This document shows, one piece after another, positions 1 through 44,209 of a DNA stretch of 64,000 nt. Source of the DNA: Atrichornis clamosus (taxonomy: Eukaryota > Chordata > Aves > Passeriformes > Menuridae). The notes beneath the pieces were generated by a model. It did no database searches. It had not been told where the DNA came from and was given only the letters and a program-made list of their open reading frames with translations. The position numbers and the translations under genes were made by a program. The stretch lies in the NCBI GenBank assembly GCA_013400975.1, contig WBMZ01004779.1, forward strand, positions 1 through 64,000, written 5' to 3'. Numbering within the stretch: position 1 is the stretch's first letter; each line of letters opens with the position of its first letter.

Positions 1-22
1 GGAAAGGGAAAGGGAAAGGGAA
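1..22. repeat. (GGGAAA)n microsatellite, cut by window edge
   Basis: The window opens with three to four units of a purine-only hexamer, GGGAAA. It may continue to the left outside the window. Confidence 0.8.
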
Positions 23-3000
23 CTTCCCTTGCAAATGGAAACAAAATAAACCAAAAACTCCTAGAAGAACCATACCAGGGAGCTACCCCGTTCCTGACAC
101 AGCCCAGTAGCTCTCGTTCCCTGCAGCTTCACAGGCACATGGAGGCGTTTCACTTCCTGGGCCCCTCTTCAGGCTCTAGCCCCCGCCATTGCTCAGCAAA
201 CACTGAATGGTCACCCATTTGTGGGACACTACCAGCCCTCCACTCCATCAGCAGGAGAGCCCCACAGGCCTAAAAATCTTCAGCCTAAAACTGAATGGGT
301 GGAGGGGCAGTCAGGGGAAAGGAGAGGCAGGAAAGGACAGAGCAAATTGCTTTGCTCATCCGTCATCTCTGGCAGAGACCTTCCCCCCTTCCTGAGTCAA
401 CCCTGAAGGCCCATTCCCTTGGTTCATGGCACACACAGCTCATTTACAAAGTAACTATTCAAATACCATTTTCTGGCAGATCCCGGTATTTGTGGTGGGG
501 TTTTTTTCTTCCTCCCCTGTTTTTTAAAAGTCCCATAAGATAGAATGCCACCACAGGAAAGCATCTGTTCATTGCACAGTTTATCTGGCATCAGCAAAGG
601 GCAGAGATTTTCCTGATGCCCCAGGGAGGTGCATGCCCAGTTGGCATTCCTTTAAAATGGAAATGGCAGATTAATTTAATTCCTTCAGTGGCACTGAGAA
701 ATCTCAGCCAAATGACAGTAAGTCGGCTGTGGCCCCATCCTATGCTGGTCTCCCTGGTGAAATCCCAGCAGCTGGGGAATGCTCCGTGGTAATGGCAGGC
801 AGCTGCCACTTCCCTCACACCAAGAGCAGGGCTGGCCCCATGCAGATCATCCTCAGTGCACAATTTTGGCTGGAAAACCACAGAGCCAGCTGGGGAACAC
901 TGGGATTCAACACTCCCCCACAGCAACCTTGGTCTCTCACCAAGGACAGATGCAGAAAATCAACTTTCCCTCCTCAAGGGTCAGCCCACATCACCCCAGC
1001 GTGTACAGCTGCAACAGAGAGTGAGCACAATGTAAAAACCTCTATTTTCCCTGGGGATGAACAGGACAAGCACCACTTCATGGTGATGTACCAGCCCCTT
1101 CACCAGGTTTTCAAAATGGCAATTAAGAGTGCTTCCTTCAGGCTAAAAATATCCCCACATCACTCTGAGCACCTGCTCTTCCCTTCCCTCATCATCTTCC
1201 TGGGGCTGATACAGAGAATGGCTGTAATAGCTGTGAACTGGGGACAGTGTACTCATCTCCCATTGCAGTTATTAGCTGCTGCCTGGCAAAACTGTCTGCA
1301 GAGACTGTTTTAAGCTACATGTTCTGTATCATCTTGCCTTAAAAGAAAGCAGGACAAATATATTCTTTTACAGGGTTGGGGAAAGCACTCTCTAAGCTGA
1401 AATTATCTAAGAAAGGGGCTGTTTTAACAATTTGGGAAGTATCTAGTTCTGGTCCACAGTACAGCAACACAAGATGGAGAATCACTGCATAAAACCCTGC
1501 CGTCCCTTCAGGTTCACTCAACCCTCAGAGCTCTAGGTGGGAGAATTACTCAAGAAAAAACACCAAGAGATCAAAACACCTTCACGGTTATTTTTGATCC
1601 AAGTCAGGTTTTAAAACAATCAGCTTTCTGCAACACAGACACCGGGGACTGCACAAACAATAAACCTCCTAAAAGGCCCATTTCCTATGCACCATTAATT
1701 GTTTGCTATTGTTCAGATTTGACAGCTCCATGCAAAATCCCTCCTTACCTCCACCTGCCCCCTGCCTGGAGCAGCCTGCAAGAAGAATGGACATCCCCTT
1801 CTGACTGCTGTAGAAAAACCCCCAAAAAATCATAGAAAGGTAGAAAAGAGAGTTTGTGTAGTTCCTGTTTTCCATCATGTAAGTGTTTTCTCTTTATCAT
1901 GAACAGCAGCCAGTTTCCAAAGAGAAGCTGCTCCTGTGGTGTGGCAGAAGCCAGGCAGTGTGCAGGCAGCTGCCCAGGCACCAGCTTTTCCTTGCAGCTC
2001 TCCCATGGAGAAGGTGTCTGTGTGGCACACGGCTGCCCAGCCCCTGGCAGCCACCTCCCCCAGGGGAGAGCCACTGTGTCCATGCCTGTGGAGCTTCTAC
2101 CAAAAGCAAGGGGACAGCCTGTGGGAAGGAGACTCAACAGGAAGCAGAAAGCCCTCAGGGCTGTCACGAGGAGTTCCCTTATCCTGGTGCAACCCTATTG
2201 CACATTGCATGGGGCGAGTTCTGGTGTTCTCAGCTCTCTTTCCTCAGGGCTGACACGGTCTCAAACTCTCTCAGCTTCAGGTCGTTTTTATTTTCCTCCA
2301 CACCGACACATGAGAAAACAACCTGATATCACAGACTCCTCTCTGGCTCAGGCGTGTTGGACTGGTTTGTGAGATTTGTGCAAAAGACTCTAACCTAGTC
2401 CAGCTCATGGCTTCAGTGGAGGCAGAAACCCCTCTGGAGATGTATAGGAAACATTAAGATCTAATACACAGCTCAATGAGCTTCCAGAACCAACACGGCT
2501 TCGAACTCTGTGGTAACCTTAAACTCATTAACAACGCTCCCTGCAGTAACAGCTGTGTGTCACAAAGCCAGCTCAGAACCACTTTACAGTAGCTAATAAT
2601 AAACCCTTTCCCAGGGCTTGAAACTTAAAATCAAATGGGGAAAAAAAAGCCTCATCAATCACCACCAACCCACCAAACTCTCAAACTTCATATCTACTGT
2701 GTAAAATGCTTTTTAGAAATACTCATCCTCTGCCCTCCAATAAATTCTGTCTTATTTGGGGTCAAGCAGTTGATCACCCCTCATTTATTTCAGAAGCAGA
2801 CATGAAGTAACATTTCTAAGAAAGGGAATAGCTCTGGAATTAAGCAGGGGTCAAAATTCAGAAACAAAGCCACAGCAAGTCTCTGCCTGCATGCAGCTCA
2901 CTCCCCTGCACACATTTAATAGTGCTATTTGCAGTGCTGGCAGAGCTCTCCAGCCCCCTTTAACTCTGACTTCTCCTATGCCCTCTCTGTCTACATTAGA

Positions 3001-3244
3001 AAATCCCCTTTTGCCCTCTCCTCTAAAACCACTCATCATCCCTATTGAGACACATCACTGGATAAGGGCATGTCAAATGCATTTAACTAAGCCAGCTTTG
3101 AACTTTACCCCCTACATCCATGCTGGCAGCACATTGCTCAGCAATTTTTCCACTGAAACCGCGTATCCCAATTACTGTCTCTGGTCTCACATACTTTCCA
3201 GGCAGTCAGAGACAAAAATGCCATCACAACCATCTTGTCCTTAC
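1..3244 (-). other. GRIP2: GRIP2 intron 7, incomplete
   Basis: This is intron sequence downstream of exon 7 on the minus strand, running off the window. It begins at the GTAAGG donor at 3244. I saw no further GRIP2 exon in it. Several open frames occur, including one of 194 codons at 729-1313 on the plus strand, but they have no recognisable domain and are low in coding character. The only repeat noted is the GGGAAA run at the very start. Confidence 0.8.
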
Positions 3245-33758
<30,514 letters not shown>

Positions 33759-34530
33759 GTCTGCTGTTATCTATCAAATCATTCAACTAATTGTAAGAGC
33801 CGCTCCGTTCGCTCTCCCTGCCTGTGCTGGAATCCCTGCCCAGCCAGCCCGGGCTCCCTCTGCCTCCCACCGCCGAGCGCGGCTGCAGCGCACACGCGGC
33901 TCCCGCACTTCACGGCAGCAAGATCGACCACAAACCGTCCTGGGCTCTCCAGTTTGCGAGGACTCAAAAAATGCGGCAATCCTTTAGGAAGAAATATCTT
34001 TACACGGCTGTGTAACGTGAGACTCGCCAGTCCTGTGCAGAAATAGGAAAACGAAGGGTAGGAGGGGTTTTTTGCCAGGTCCTAAAAATCCCGTGCTAGT
34101 TCTCTCGGCTCCACTGGCCATCGGGCATTGCAAAGCAAAAGTTGGAAGCGCAGTGATTAACCGGAACAGCTGGTTGAAGGGGAGGCAGCCACTGAACCCT
34201 GACGCTCCGGCAGATGCAGCAAATGTCGAGCGGGCACTTCATTCCCGGCGGAATTCCACCCCGCGCCCCGCCGGCGGAGAGCGGGCATCATCCCATGGAG
34301 ATGTGCTGGCCCCTTCCTGCCCGAACCCCTGGGTGGCTTTCACGGGGATTTCAGGCGGGGGGGTGGGGAATTAAAAAAAGGCATAAATGGGAGGAGGGCG
34401 GGCAGGCGGTGCTGCGGCGGAGGCAGCGCTGCCGCCGCTCCGCGCCAGCGGCGGAACTTGGCCGGCAGCGGAGCCGCGCAGCAGCCCCGAGTTGCAGCAG
34501 CAGCAGCAGCAGCAGCAGCGGGGCTGAGCA
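33759..34530 (-). promoter_or_regulatory. GRIP2: GRIP2 5' leader and CpG-island promoter region (inferred)
   Basis: CpG dinucleotides are dense at 33800-33930 and again at 34190-34530, in contrast to the CpG-poor flanks. This is the usual setting of a vertebrate promoter and lies directly upstream of the inferred first exon on the minus strand. No TATA box at a convincing distance was recognised, which is normal for CpG-island promoters. The transcription start, and whether the leader is spliced, cannot be told from the sequence. Confidence 0.55.
34495..34518. repeat. (CAG)8 trinucleotide repeat (CTG on the GRIP2 strand)
   Basis: Eight uninterrupted CAG units lie in the GC-rich island. On the minus strand they read CTG. 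If the GRIP2 leader or a divergent transcript reaches this far, the repeat would be transcribed; no coding role is supported. Confidence 0.85.
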
Positions 34531-37500
34531 CAAGAAGAGGCTGCGACTGCAGTGTTGCCTGACACACTTTCCTCTCCCCCCACCCCCTCTTGGCAAGTGC
34601 TTGCAGAGCCTCCAGCACCTTTCAAGGCAATGTCAAGCTGCTGTCAAAGCATTACACTGCCTCCCAAACACACACACAGTGCTCGTAAGGGAATATGAGG
34701 CTGCAGCCTTGTGTCCTCCCTACAGCGTTTGCTGAAAACTCGGTTTAACCCTTTCTTAGGAAGGGCAGAGGAACTAGCACGGGCAAAAGGTGTGCAAGTG
34801 CTGTGCTGAGATTTTGGTGAGGGGAGGCTTTGGGGGCAATGCCAGGAACCAGCTGGCCACAGGGAGTCTGGCCCTCCAGGACAAGATGCATGGCTTCCCC
34901 CAAAACTGCTGGTCCTGCACTGTGGGTGGGAATGGGGCACTGGCCTAGGAAGAAATGGTTGCATTAAACCAGTGTCTGCTTACTTTACTATTAAAACAAA
35001 GTAAGCTGACTTACGTTGAAGATACAGAGCATCCACTGACCTGCCCAAGGGGCGGTAAGGGTGTGCACAGGGTCAGACCCTGCCTCCAGCACCGTGCAGG
35101 TCCCCTCCTCAGCCAAGCTGTGAGATGCAAACTGTGCCAACCAGCCCATGGCAGTGTTCTCCATAGTCACTTTACTCCCTTGGGAACTAGTATCATCTAT
35201 AACAGCAAGATTATACCCACAAACAGTGAAGAGAGATCAACACAAGCATGGACTACAGCACAAAAGACATGTACATTTTTGTATGAGGGTCCAGTCATAT
35301 TTCAGACTGCTACTAGATTTGTCCGAAAGTGGGCAAGAGGTTACAAATGTTGAAGGAAGCTCATGGAGAGGCAGCAAGGTTAAGTCCTATTTCCTTAGGA
35401 AAGAAATCAGGATAAATCATGAGGACCTGAACACATCTTTTTCGGATTGAAATGCGGCAGCATCTCTATTGTGGTTCAAACTCAGCTGTTTCATGCACAG
35501 ACAACTTATACAAAAGCAATAAAATTACTAAGTAATAAAAAACTACTTACAAAAGAGATATTTTGGTCCATAATTTGTTTAAAAGAAGTTGTTCAGTCTG
35601 ACAATAGACTTAATTAGTAATTGAGGCAAAATTTATAATTAGAAATCTTTTCACACAGCTATTAATGCTTTTGCTGCAGAGAAATTTCATCTTAAAGGAA
35701 AAAACATCACCAGTCACACCACAAATAGAAGAAGCTGCTAATTTGAGAATAGCCCACTGTTTTGGTTGCCATGAAATGGATGTCTCCAAAATGGTGTTTT
35801 AAAGAAAAGCTAAAAACAGTTGTTGGTGTTTATACCACCATAAAATTCTTCCCAGTATATCTGCTGCATTAAGAAAGTGTGTGAGAGGACAGGTCTAATA
35901 CACAGCTGAAGCTGCTTGGTTTTGTGGATGAGAACTGGATGGAGCCGCCCCATTCCTCTGATGCTGGTGGAGAAAGAAGAGGCATTTGGGCATTTAAAGC
36001 CCAGAATTGCTGGTGGCATTTGTTGAGCTGCTTGGCAAGACACCAGTGCACCAGGAGACTGGAGAGGATAAAGATGTTTACTCTATGGTTTCTGGCCAAA
36101 ATCCACAAACACAATACTTACTTCATGTTTCAGGTGACACTATATTAAAACCAGTTGAAGTGAACAGCTTGAGTATCTAATGGGGAAGGGAAAGGATACA
36201 CCACACACCCCAACAAAACAAGGCAGCCCAAAAACATATGGTATGGCACCAAAATGTGTAGGTGTCATAAAATTGCGTGAGGCATCAACCTAAACTATGG
36301 TGACAAACTCGAGGAACAGTATGTAGAGCTTTGATTTTTCAGGAACAGTCTGTGCATTGTCCTGTACCTTCTTGACATAAACTTGAAGCTTATATGCTCA
36401 GAATTAGCATTTTTTATCCAAAAATGCTCTGGCAATATCATCAACATACAAACCTCACCTACGAATGTATGGTTTTAAAAAGAAGTTAATTTTGTGGAGG
36501 TGGGATGTTAGAAAAGTCTTTCCACAAGAAACAAAGAAAAAAAAGGAAAGTCTCAGTTCTCTTTTCTTGGCATATTCTGATCTCCTATTACCAGGAGGAA
36601 AGAAGGTGTAAGGAATGCTTTCTTGGGCCCCTCCACTTCAAGTACAAAATGCTTGAGAGCAAAGACAGCACAGGCTGAGGACAATCCATGGCTAGACAGC
36701 TTCTGGGTGGTCCCTACTGGAAACATCCATCCCTGCGGGCTCTTGGCTCACATCCATACAACTGAAGTGGTGATACCAGTGAACAGGCCACAACTCTAGA
36801 GAAATGGGCAATGAGTTTTCTCAGGAATAGGCTGACCTCAGAGTAAACTTCATTTGTTGTAAGCAAGGAGTATCTACCCTTACATGCACAGACAGGTACT
36901 AGCGCTTGGTGTAGCCTTTCTTGCACCCAACACATCCTGTCCTGCTCTTGAACCTCAGACATCTTTCCCCAGAGCTGACTTAACAAATCCTCCCAGAACC
37001 TCGGTGGGAGCAACGCTGAGAACCTTACATAGCCTGAATTGGTTGGGATGACATTTACAGAATACACTTTTATGCAAACAAGACAGGGAGGACAGCAGAG
37101 GGAAGATCACAGGCTATTCGGAATATCCATCATTTAGTCCAATGCTCGAGGGGTATTTGTAGCCATTACTTATTTAACCACATCCAAAAGAAGTCACAGG
37201 ACTGTGGAACGCTCAAGCAAGATCCTGAAATGAGCCATTTAGCGCTGAACATGCTCTGAGCTCTGGAGAGCGTGGAGAAAATCTTACATCACTCCACATT
37301 AGGAAGTCTCAGGAGACTCTCTGAAGACAGCTGAATGAACGTAATGAACAGTCAGCCACAAGAAAACGATGAGGAAAAAGCCCCAACCACACGCACTTAC
37401 AGAGTGCAGAGAAACACTGAAGTTCCAACCGCATATAAAATGATATTAATAGCAACAGAAATTGCTTTGGGTTAGAAAAGGTTCAGAAGAGACTGACACA

Positions 37501-40500
37501 GATGCTTTCTACTTCTTTTAAATTCAGATGTTAAATTAAGATTTTACATTGCCATCTCCTTCTTCCCATCCTACTTCTTCCGTTTAATAATACACGCCTG
37601 CACATCAGGGGTCTGCCTGGGGCTGGGGACTCATCTTCCTGCTCATCCACCCTCTCAAGGCTTGTTTCTGGCACAGCAGTCCCAATGCTTCCAGATGTCT
37701 TACTGGGAAAGACAGTTTTTACCGGGATCTCCAACCATCTCTGCACAAAATCAAGAAGTCTGGAGAGCCTACACCCTTCCTTGATTGATTTTTGGTTGCT
37801 ACAGACAGGGAGGAGGGACAAGAGAAAGACCCATTACTCTCTTGGTGGAAGAGACTTCACAGCTGATTGCCCAGCTAGCCACTGGCTGCACATTTGCTCC
37901 ATTTCATCTGCTCCAATTTTACGTAGTTGTGCTTATTTAGAAACCCCAGACAACTGCATGTCAGCCTCAGGCCTGCAGCAAGGCTCATCTCTGGTCTAAG
38001 CAGATGCCCTGATTTCTACATACAACCTGAAAATCCAATGCACTATTTTATTAATATATTTTTATGGGAAATGGAGAATGGGCTTAAAAAAATATATCTT
38101 TCAAGGAAAGGGTATTTAAACAGTTTAATAATGGAGCCAGAGGAAGAAGTCCTTGACTGTTCTTTTCTTTAAGTGCAAATTCCACCAACCAGACCTAAAC
38201 ATTAATTTATTATGGGTAATGAACACTGAAAGATAAATTGACCCATCCAGTAAGCAATTAGAGCCCTTGCTGCACACACACATGCAGAGCACAGAGACAG
38301 AGAGCGCTGCTACAGGTACTTGTAAGACCCCCATCCATTCCCTCCATCACTAGAGCACAATAAAATGGTTCCTGCACATTTTTCTGGGTAATCAGAGTAG
38401 GACACTATGGGGCTGGGGACCCCAGTGCTGATAAGAGAAACTGTGGAAGACAAATAGGCTGCAGCAAAGTACAAGGTCCTTTATTCCCCAGCCAGCTCTA
38501 ATGATACAAAAGAGCTCATTCAGGGACCTTGTTAGCAAAGGTCATCCCAACAAAAGTGAATCCCAGCTTTACGATGATTTTTTAAGCCAAATGGAGATGA
38601 GCTTGACAAGACATAGCAATAAGCAATGCAGCAGGAGGTTAATGATCCACCAACAACCACCAGCCACGCCAGGGCAAGGTGGGAGTTTATGACCTGGTCC
38701 AAAAGGAGCAGAGCTCTGGAAATTGCATGCCCAGCATCTGAAAGCAGGTTCAACACTTTCAGGTAGACAGGGCATATTTCTCCCATTTATCTCTACTTCT
38801 GTGGCTTTATTGTACAGAACAAGCACATTTTCTAGGCAAAATACATCCCTCATTTGGGGATGTTCCTGCTTAGTTTTACTTTTTATCCCCCTCAGATCTT
38901 TCACAGCACTGTAGCTGGCTGGTATCCCACAGCCTTGGGACACTGGTAAAATCCTCAAGCATGTGTACGATTGGAGGAACTATACAGAAAGAGAGACCAA
39001 GAGCTGTACCATGCCACTGGGGGAAACAAAATGCCTAACAGCTCCCATCTTCCCAGCTTTTAGTGATCCATGCACTGGAATGACAGCAAGTAGCTGACAG
39101 AAAAAAAAAAAAAATCTGAGGGCAAGTAAACATCTACATTTTTCAGTGATGAGACTGGTTCCCAGTTTTAAGGTCATTAAACCACTCCAATCTACAGCAA
39201 GTGTGTGACAGATGCACTTGGCACTTCAATATCTGCACCACTGGCTGCCCTGAAAGGACCTGTTTGTAGTTTTTCCTTCACAGCAAAAACACTGTTTCTT
39301 CTTCATATTTTATTAATGTCACCAAGAATGAAAATCATGATGGGTCTGTGTTAGCAGCTGGCCAGCATCCACCTTCCTTCCACACTATGGGTGGGCAACT
39401 TAGGTGAAGCAAACTCCATCACATGGACTATGTTAGCTAAAATACAGATGAGAGAAAACATATCCTGTTACAGACCTCTGGATATAGAGAGAAAATGGGA
39501 AACTGGGACTGCAGCCCTCCAAGAACAGGACACAACCCCAGCGCTCAATTGGGCCAAAGGACAGCAGGGAGCTGCCCCATGGCAGCAGAAGTGTGAGCAT
39601 GTGGATGGGGCTGCAAAGCAGATCAGCACCCCTGAACCCCTTACTGTGTTACATGTCACAAAAGCTCAGGTCTTTGCAATAGTAGGGACTGAAGTAGGGA
39701 CTTGAGCCGAAAGGACCCAGTGCTTGAGCCCAAACAAAGGCCCCTTCCAGCAGCAGGGATGTGGCCATGCCACATCTCACCCCCAAAAAGAAAGAGAGGC
39801 AATGCTACAGCCTGAAGGACAGGTCTTAGTCAGCATCCAACTCCCCTACTGCCTGTGGGAAGAAAAACCTCTGCATCCTCCCCTTAAAGGATTTATCTTG
39901 GCACTGGTCTCTTCAGAGGCAATGCTGCCAATGCAGATGGAAAAATAAGCAAGTGGGTCATCAGTCTTACCAGTTGTCACACAGTTTCTTTTCAATGAGT
40001 AGCAGTGTAACAATGCATTAACAATAAATGAAATGCCATGTTAACACTAATTTGCATAGTACTGAGCCACATTGCTCTGTTGCCTCTATTCTCTTTCCAA
40101 ACTCTCCTGACCTGCATATGAAACGAGATGAAATTTAATTGCTGGGGCATTCAGTAGAATCAATGAATTCCTGCTTAATGAGGCTTCATTTGTACTCTGT
40201 TGCATCAGACACCTTCTCTCCAAGGTGCTGTATTAACTAGTTCAGATATAAAATATTTTCCAAGGCATATTTTCATACGCATTTCAACAAAGAAATAGCA
40301 GGAAAAGCGCTGACTGCAAAAGACGAGGCTAGTATCAGTAGCATGATAAGGCCACTGAAATCCCAAGAGCACCAAGCTGTATTCCTTAAACAAAAAAAAA
40401 GCTTTAATGGCTTTTCTATATGTTCTAATGTGCTACCATGCAGTATCTATGCTGTGCAACTCTTCTAGAAGAGACAAGGCAAAGCTGGGTGAGACCTGGC

Positions 40501-40900
40501 CAAGGTCTGTATGGGAGACAGACAAGAACTAGAAGCAATACCAATCATTTTGGTGACTCAGAAAAAGCACAGCCCACGCTGCACCCAGGCCTCAGAGCTC
40601 CGGATGGTTTTGCATTCAGAGATCACAGTGAGCTTACCTCATCCAGAAGTCCTTGGCCAAGGAGGTACCTTACACTCCCACGTGAGGCACCTCAGCCTGC
40701 ATGGCCGAGCAGTTTTCTGAGAGTTCAACCCTTCTTCTCTGTTTTTGCTCAGATGCAGCACAGCCACTACCAGCAGCTGAGGCACGGCTGTGCTTCAGAG
40801 TCGCATGTAGTGACCAAAGCCACAGCAGGTGACGTGAACTCGTGGTAGCAGGGAACACAAGGCAGTGCAGACAGGGGTGCCCAGCCGAGTGGGGACACGG
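34531..40900. other. Non-coding DNA upstream of GRIP2
   Basis: No gene, RNA gene or recognisable repeat family is supported in this stretch. It is CpG-poor, with a 14-base A run at 39101-39114. Short open frames show no domain or splice pattern. Confidence 0.6.
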
Positions 40901-40929
40901 TGCTGGGCAAGGCCACAAGCTGGTGTCGG

Positions 40930-41290
40930 CTCCAGCCCCCGGCTCTCCCCCTCGCTGGGTCAGCAGCACAGACCTCGCTGAGCATCACCAGTGCCACACC
41001 GCGGGAGCGGCGGGAGCGCGGCGGGAGCAGACCACACGGAGCAGACAGACGTGACCCAAAAGGCCCTGCAACGCCACAGCCAGCAGCTTCCCAGCGCGGG
41101 GTGAAACGAGGCCAGGCTCCCTGGCTGCCTCAGGAAGGCTCCCGGCTCTCCCTAGCCGCCCCGAGGGGAGATGCGGCGTTCAGAAGTGCTGGAACACGCA
41201 GATGCCTTCGGACAGGGCTGAGATCAGCCGCGTGTTCTGGGGCGAGGTGTTTCCATCTGCCGCTCTGGCTGCCGCTCCACCTTGTCAAGT
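40930..41290. promoter_or_regulatory. CpG-rich island upstream of GRIP2
   Basis: GC-rich sequence with many CpG includes phrases such as GCGGGAGCGGCGGGAGCGCGG near 41000. It is flanked by CpG-poor DNA, as expected for a promoter or enhancer island. A possible plus-strand donor (CCAG|GTAACC) lies near 41335. No first exon matching GRIP2 phase could be read on the minus strand. Which transcript, if any, starts here is unknown. Confidence 0.4.
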
Positions 41291-44189
41291 TTTACCTCCC
41301 AAGCTGGGGCAAAGCAGAGCCACACACAGCTCCAGGTAACCCCCGAGTGCTGAGACCAGTGATTTACGAAGTATTTTGGCTCTAGAACATGCGGAGCTCC
41401 CTGAGGGACTGCAAATTGCTTGTTCCTGCAGGTTTGCAAGATGGGATCAGCCTCCCTGCTCCCATCCGGTCTCCTCGGAACAGTTCCAGCAGTGTGTAAA
41501 GGTTTATCCTTCTACTCGTGGTTACAGTAACCTATAAAATACTGCTTAGACTCATCCCCAGCATGGGTCCAGACAGCAACAGGGGATCCATGACAGTTGC
41601 AACAGGCCAAGAAACCAACCACAAAGTCAGTTTGCCACTTGCATTACACGGGGAGAGAGTGGGGAACAGGGTATGGCGTGAGGCAGCCCTAATTATCCCA
41701 GGGTAGCTAATTATAAAGGATGCAAATTGACAGAAATAAAGCCACATGGTCAATAATAGTATTTTTTTAAAGCTGGAAATTTTAGCCCATTATCTTTCCA
41801 GCTGAAAAGCTTTAATTGAAAATGGCTAATCTTCCAGTGGGTTCAGGAAGGGTTTACAAGCTAATTGCTCTCTTTTCTTTTGGATTAACACTTTGTTCTG
41901 TGAATAGGGGTGGAGGGTAGCAGATGTGCAGCCTTTACTCTCTTTAATCCAAATGTCCCACTGCCACAGATGCTCCCAATGCTGTGTAGTAGCATAATGG
42001 AATCACTTTCTTGCACATAAAGTGGTTGTTCTGACACAAAATTACAGATATCTATTAGGAAGGGAACAATAAATTTCCTCCACCACACATCCTCATCACA
42101 AAAAACACAGCATTGGCCTATAAAAATCCCTGATGGAAGTAAATCTTGCAGGAGAGAGAGCAGCTAACAGATGAATTTACCATTTTCCTTTTGTAACTGG
42201 TAGTCAGTGTCATTTGGACATGGGCAAAAAAGTCATTATCCCACAGGAGTCAGAGCATGATCCCACAAACCTCAGGGTGACTGAGACCTGGCTGCTAAGC
42301 TCTAAGCTGGGAGAAGATTTAAAGGAGCCAGTTGGGAGAACAAGTGTTTTCCATTTAAATGGAGAGAAATTGCTTTAATTCTGCTAACCATAGTGCCAGC
42401 TCCAACCCATCACTCTCACAGACTGCAAGTAAAGCTAGTTGGGAATCTTGACTACCTGGACTAGATGGGATTTGCATTACATGAGAAAAAGGGGTTGGCT
42501 TGATCGTGTGATCTCTCTGGGAGAAATGCACTTAAAGAAGGAGAGAAGAATCCCCAATAGCAAAGGAAGAGTGAAGCCTATTTCTCAGAAAGCGTGGAGA
42601 GAGAGAAAAAGTACATTCAAAGACATCTAATGAACAAAATGAGCTTGTGGCCATTCAGCTCTGGCTGCTGCAGGGCAAGGAGGACTGAGACCTTCTTCAC
42701 GTAAGGCTGCACCCACACTGCTCAAAAAACCAGGCCTCGGACACCTCTTTGCAAGATCCTGATCACCAGTCCAGAAGGGGTAACACACCTGTTAACAATA
42801 GTAGCTTCCTATTCCCATTATCAGACCAGGGAAGGCCACAGCACTCGGAGCAGCAGAGTGCCAACCCAGCCTGCCCAGACTGGAGATCAGTAAAGCAACA
42901 GAGCACCTGGGCCCAAAAGGTATGGGGCGAAGGATGAAGCATTTCGTGGTTGAATCAGCAAGAAAGTCAAGCTAATGTTTTGTGACGTGGTGTCCCAGCA
43001 GTGCTGTTCAGGAAGGCACTAGGGAAGGGATCCATCCCCACTTTTATGAGCTGTCTAACAGCATCACCTGGGCTTCCTTTAGGATGGCCAAGGAGAAAAA
43101 CACATTTGCCTAGAGAACAGTTCATCTCAAGTTCCTTGAATTAAGTTCCTAACTTTAGCGACCTGGAAACCAGAGACAAGATTCACCTCTTTTGACAAAA
43201 CAGCAAATATAGATCAGTAACTGCTTTCCCTATTCCTCCTCCCCCTAAACCCTAGAATTTTCTGCTGAATCACTATCAAAGAGAACATACTCAAACCCAG
43301 GAAGAAAGCAGTGTAAACACCACCTATGCAAGAGTGCCTCAGTCAAACCCATGGCAGCAGGAGACACAAGAGTCTAGGAAATGGGTAGAAGACTCAGAAA
43401 TTTCAAAAGCTCGACTAGTTTTTAAAACTGAATTTGTGTAAAGTAGAGCTCAATATTGCCTTTTCAAACACTTCCTGAAATAGTCACTAAGTTGCTCTCC
43501 TAAATCAAGCCTTTCATTAGATAGAGAAATGGAATATTTAGTGTCCAAATGAAGACAAATTGTTGCCAGTCAGAGCATCATCCTGCATTCAGCAGTGATC
43601 TCGATCTTGCAGAGTATTTCCTCAACTAAGGGAGAAAACCCTCAGAGCAAGCAGATGACAGACACACACATCATGAGCATATGACAGTATTAAAAAGTAG
43701 ATGGATGCTGAGATATTAATGGCATGGGTTAGGAGGGGATATTTTCAAAACTCTATTAACCCAGTGACCCAGTTTATGAGAAAGATGCCTTCTCATTCGT
43801 ACCTTTTGATTACACGAGAAGAGGCAGCAAGTGCACACTCTGTGCTACCTCAGCAGCCGTTCACATGCTGAAATGCAGTAGCTACTTGTGCAATAAGGCA
43901 TTAAAAGTTAGAGATTTGTTCATTATTGCTCTCCTGGATGCTGTTTCTGGTACTCAAAAGCACAAAAGCTCCTGCAGAAGTTGACTCTCTAGAGCTGCAC
44001 CTCCTACTCCAAGAGTGTATTTCTGTGCAAGGGCCACTGGGAACAATACTGAAAACCTTATTACTCTACAAAAACGAACACACAGAATCCAAGCCAGAAT
44101 CAACACTGGATGAATTATAGCCAAGAAAACCAAGTTTTGAAGCTGTGTGTTTAGCAAAAAAATGCTTTGTCTGTCTTCTTTTCAAAGTG

Positions 44190-44209
44190 AAAAAAAAAAA
44201 AAAAAAAAA
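44190..44209. repeat. Poly(A) run
   Basis: Twenty consecutive A. No retroposon body was recognised directly before it. Confidence 0.85.

Noticed and set aside
729..1313. Open frame of 194 codons on the plus strand
   Set aside because: It has no recognisable domain or motif, overlaps open frames in other phases, and lies in a GRIP2 intron; likely chance.
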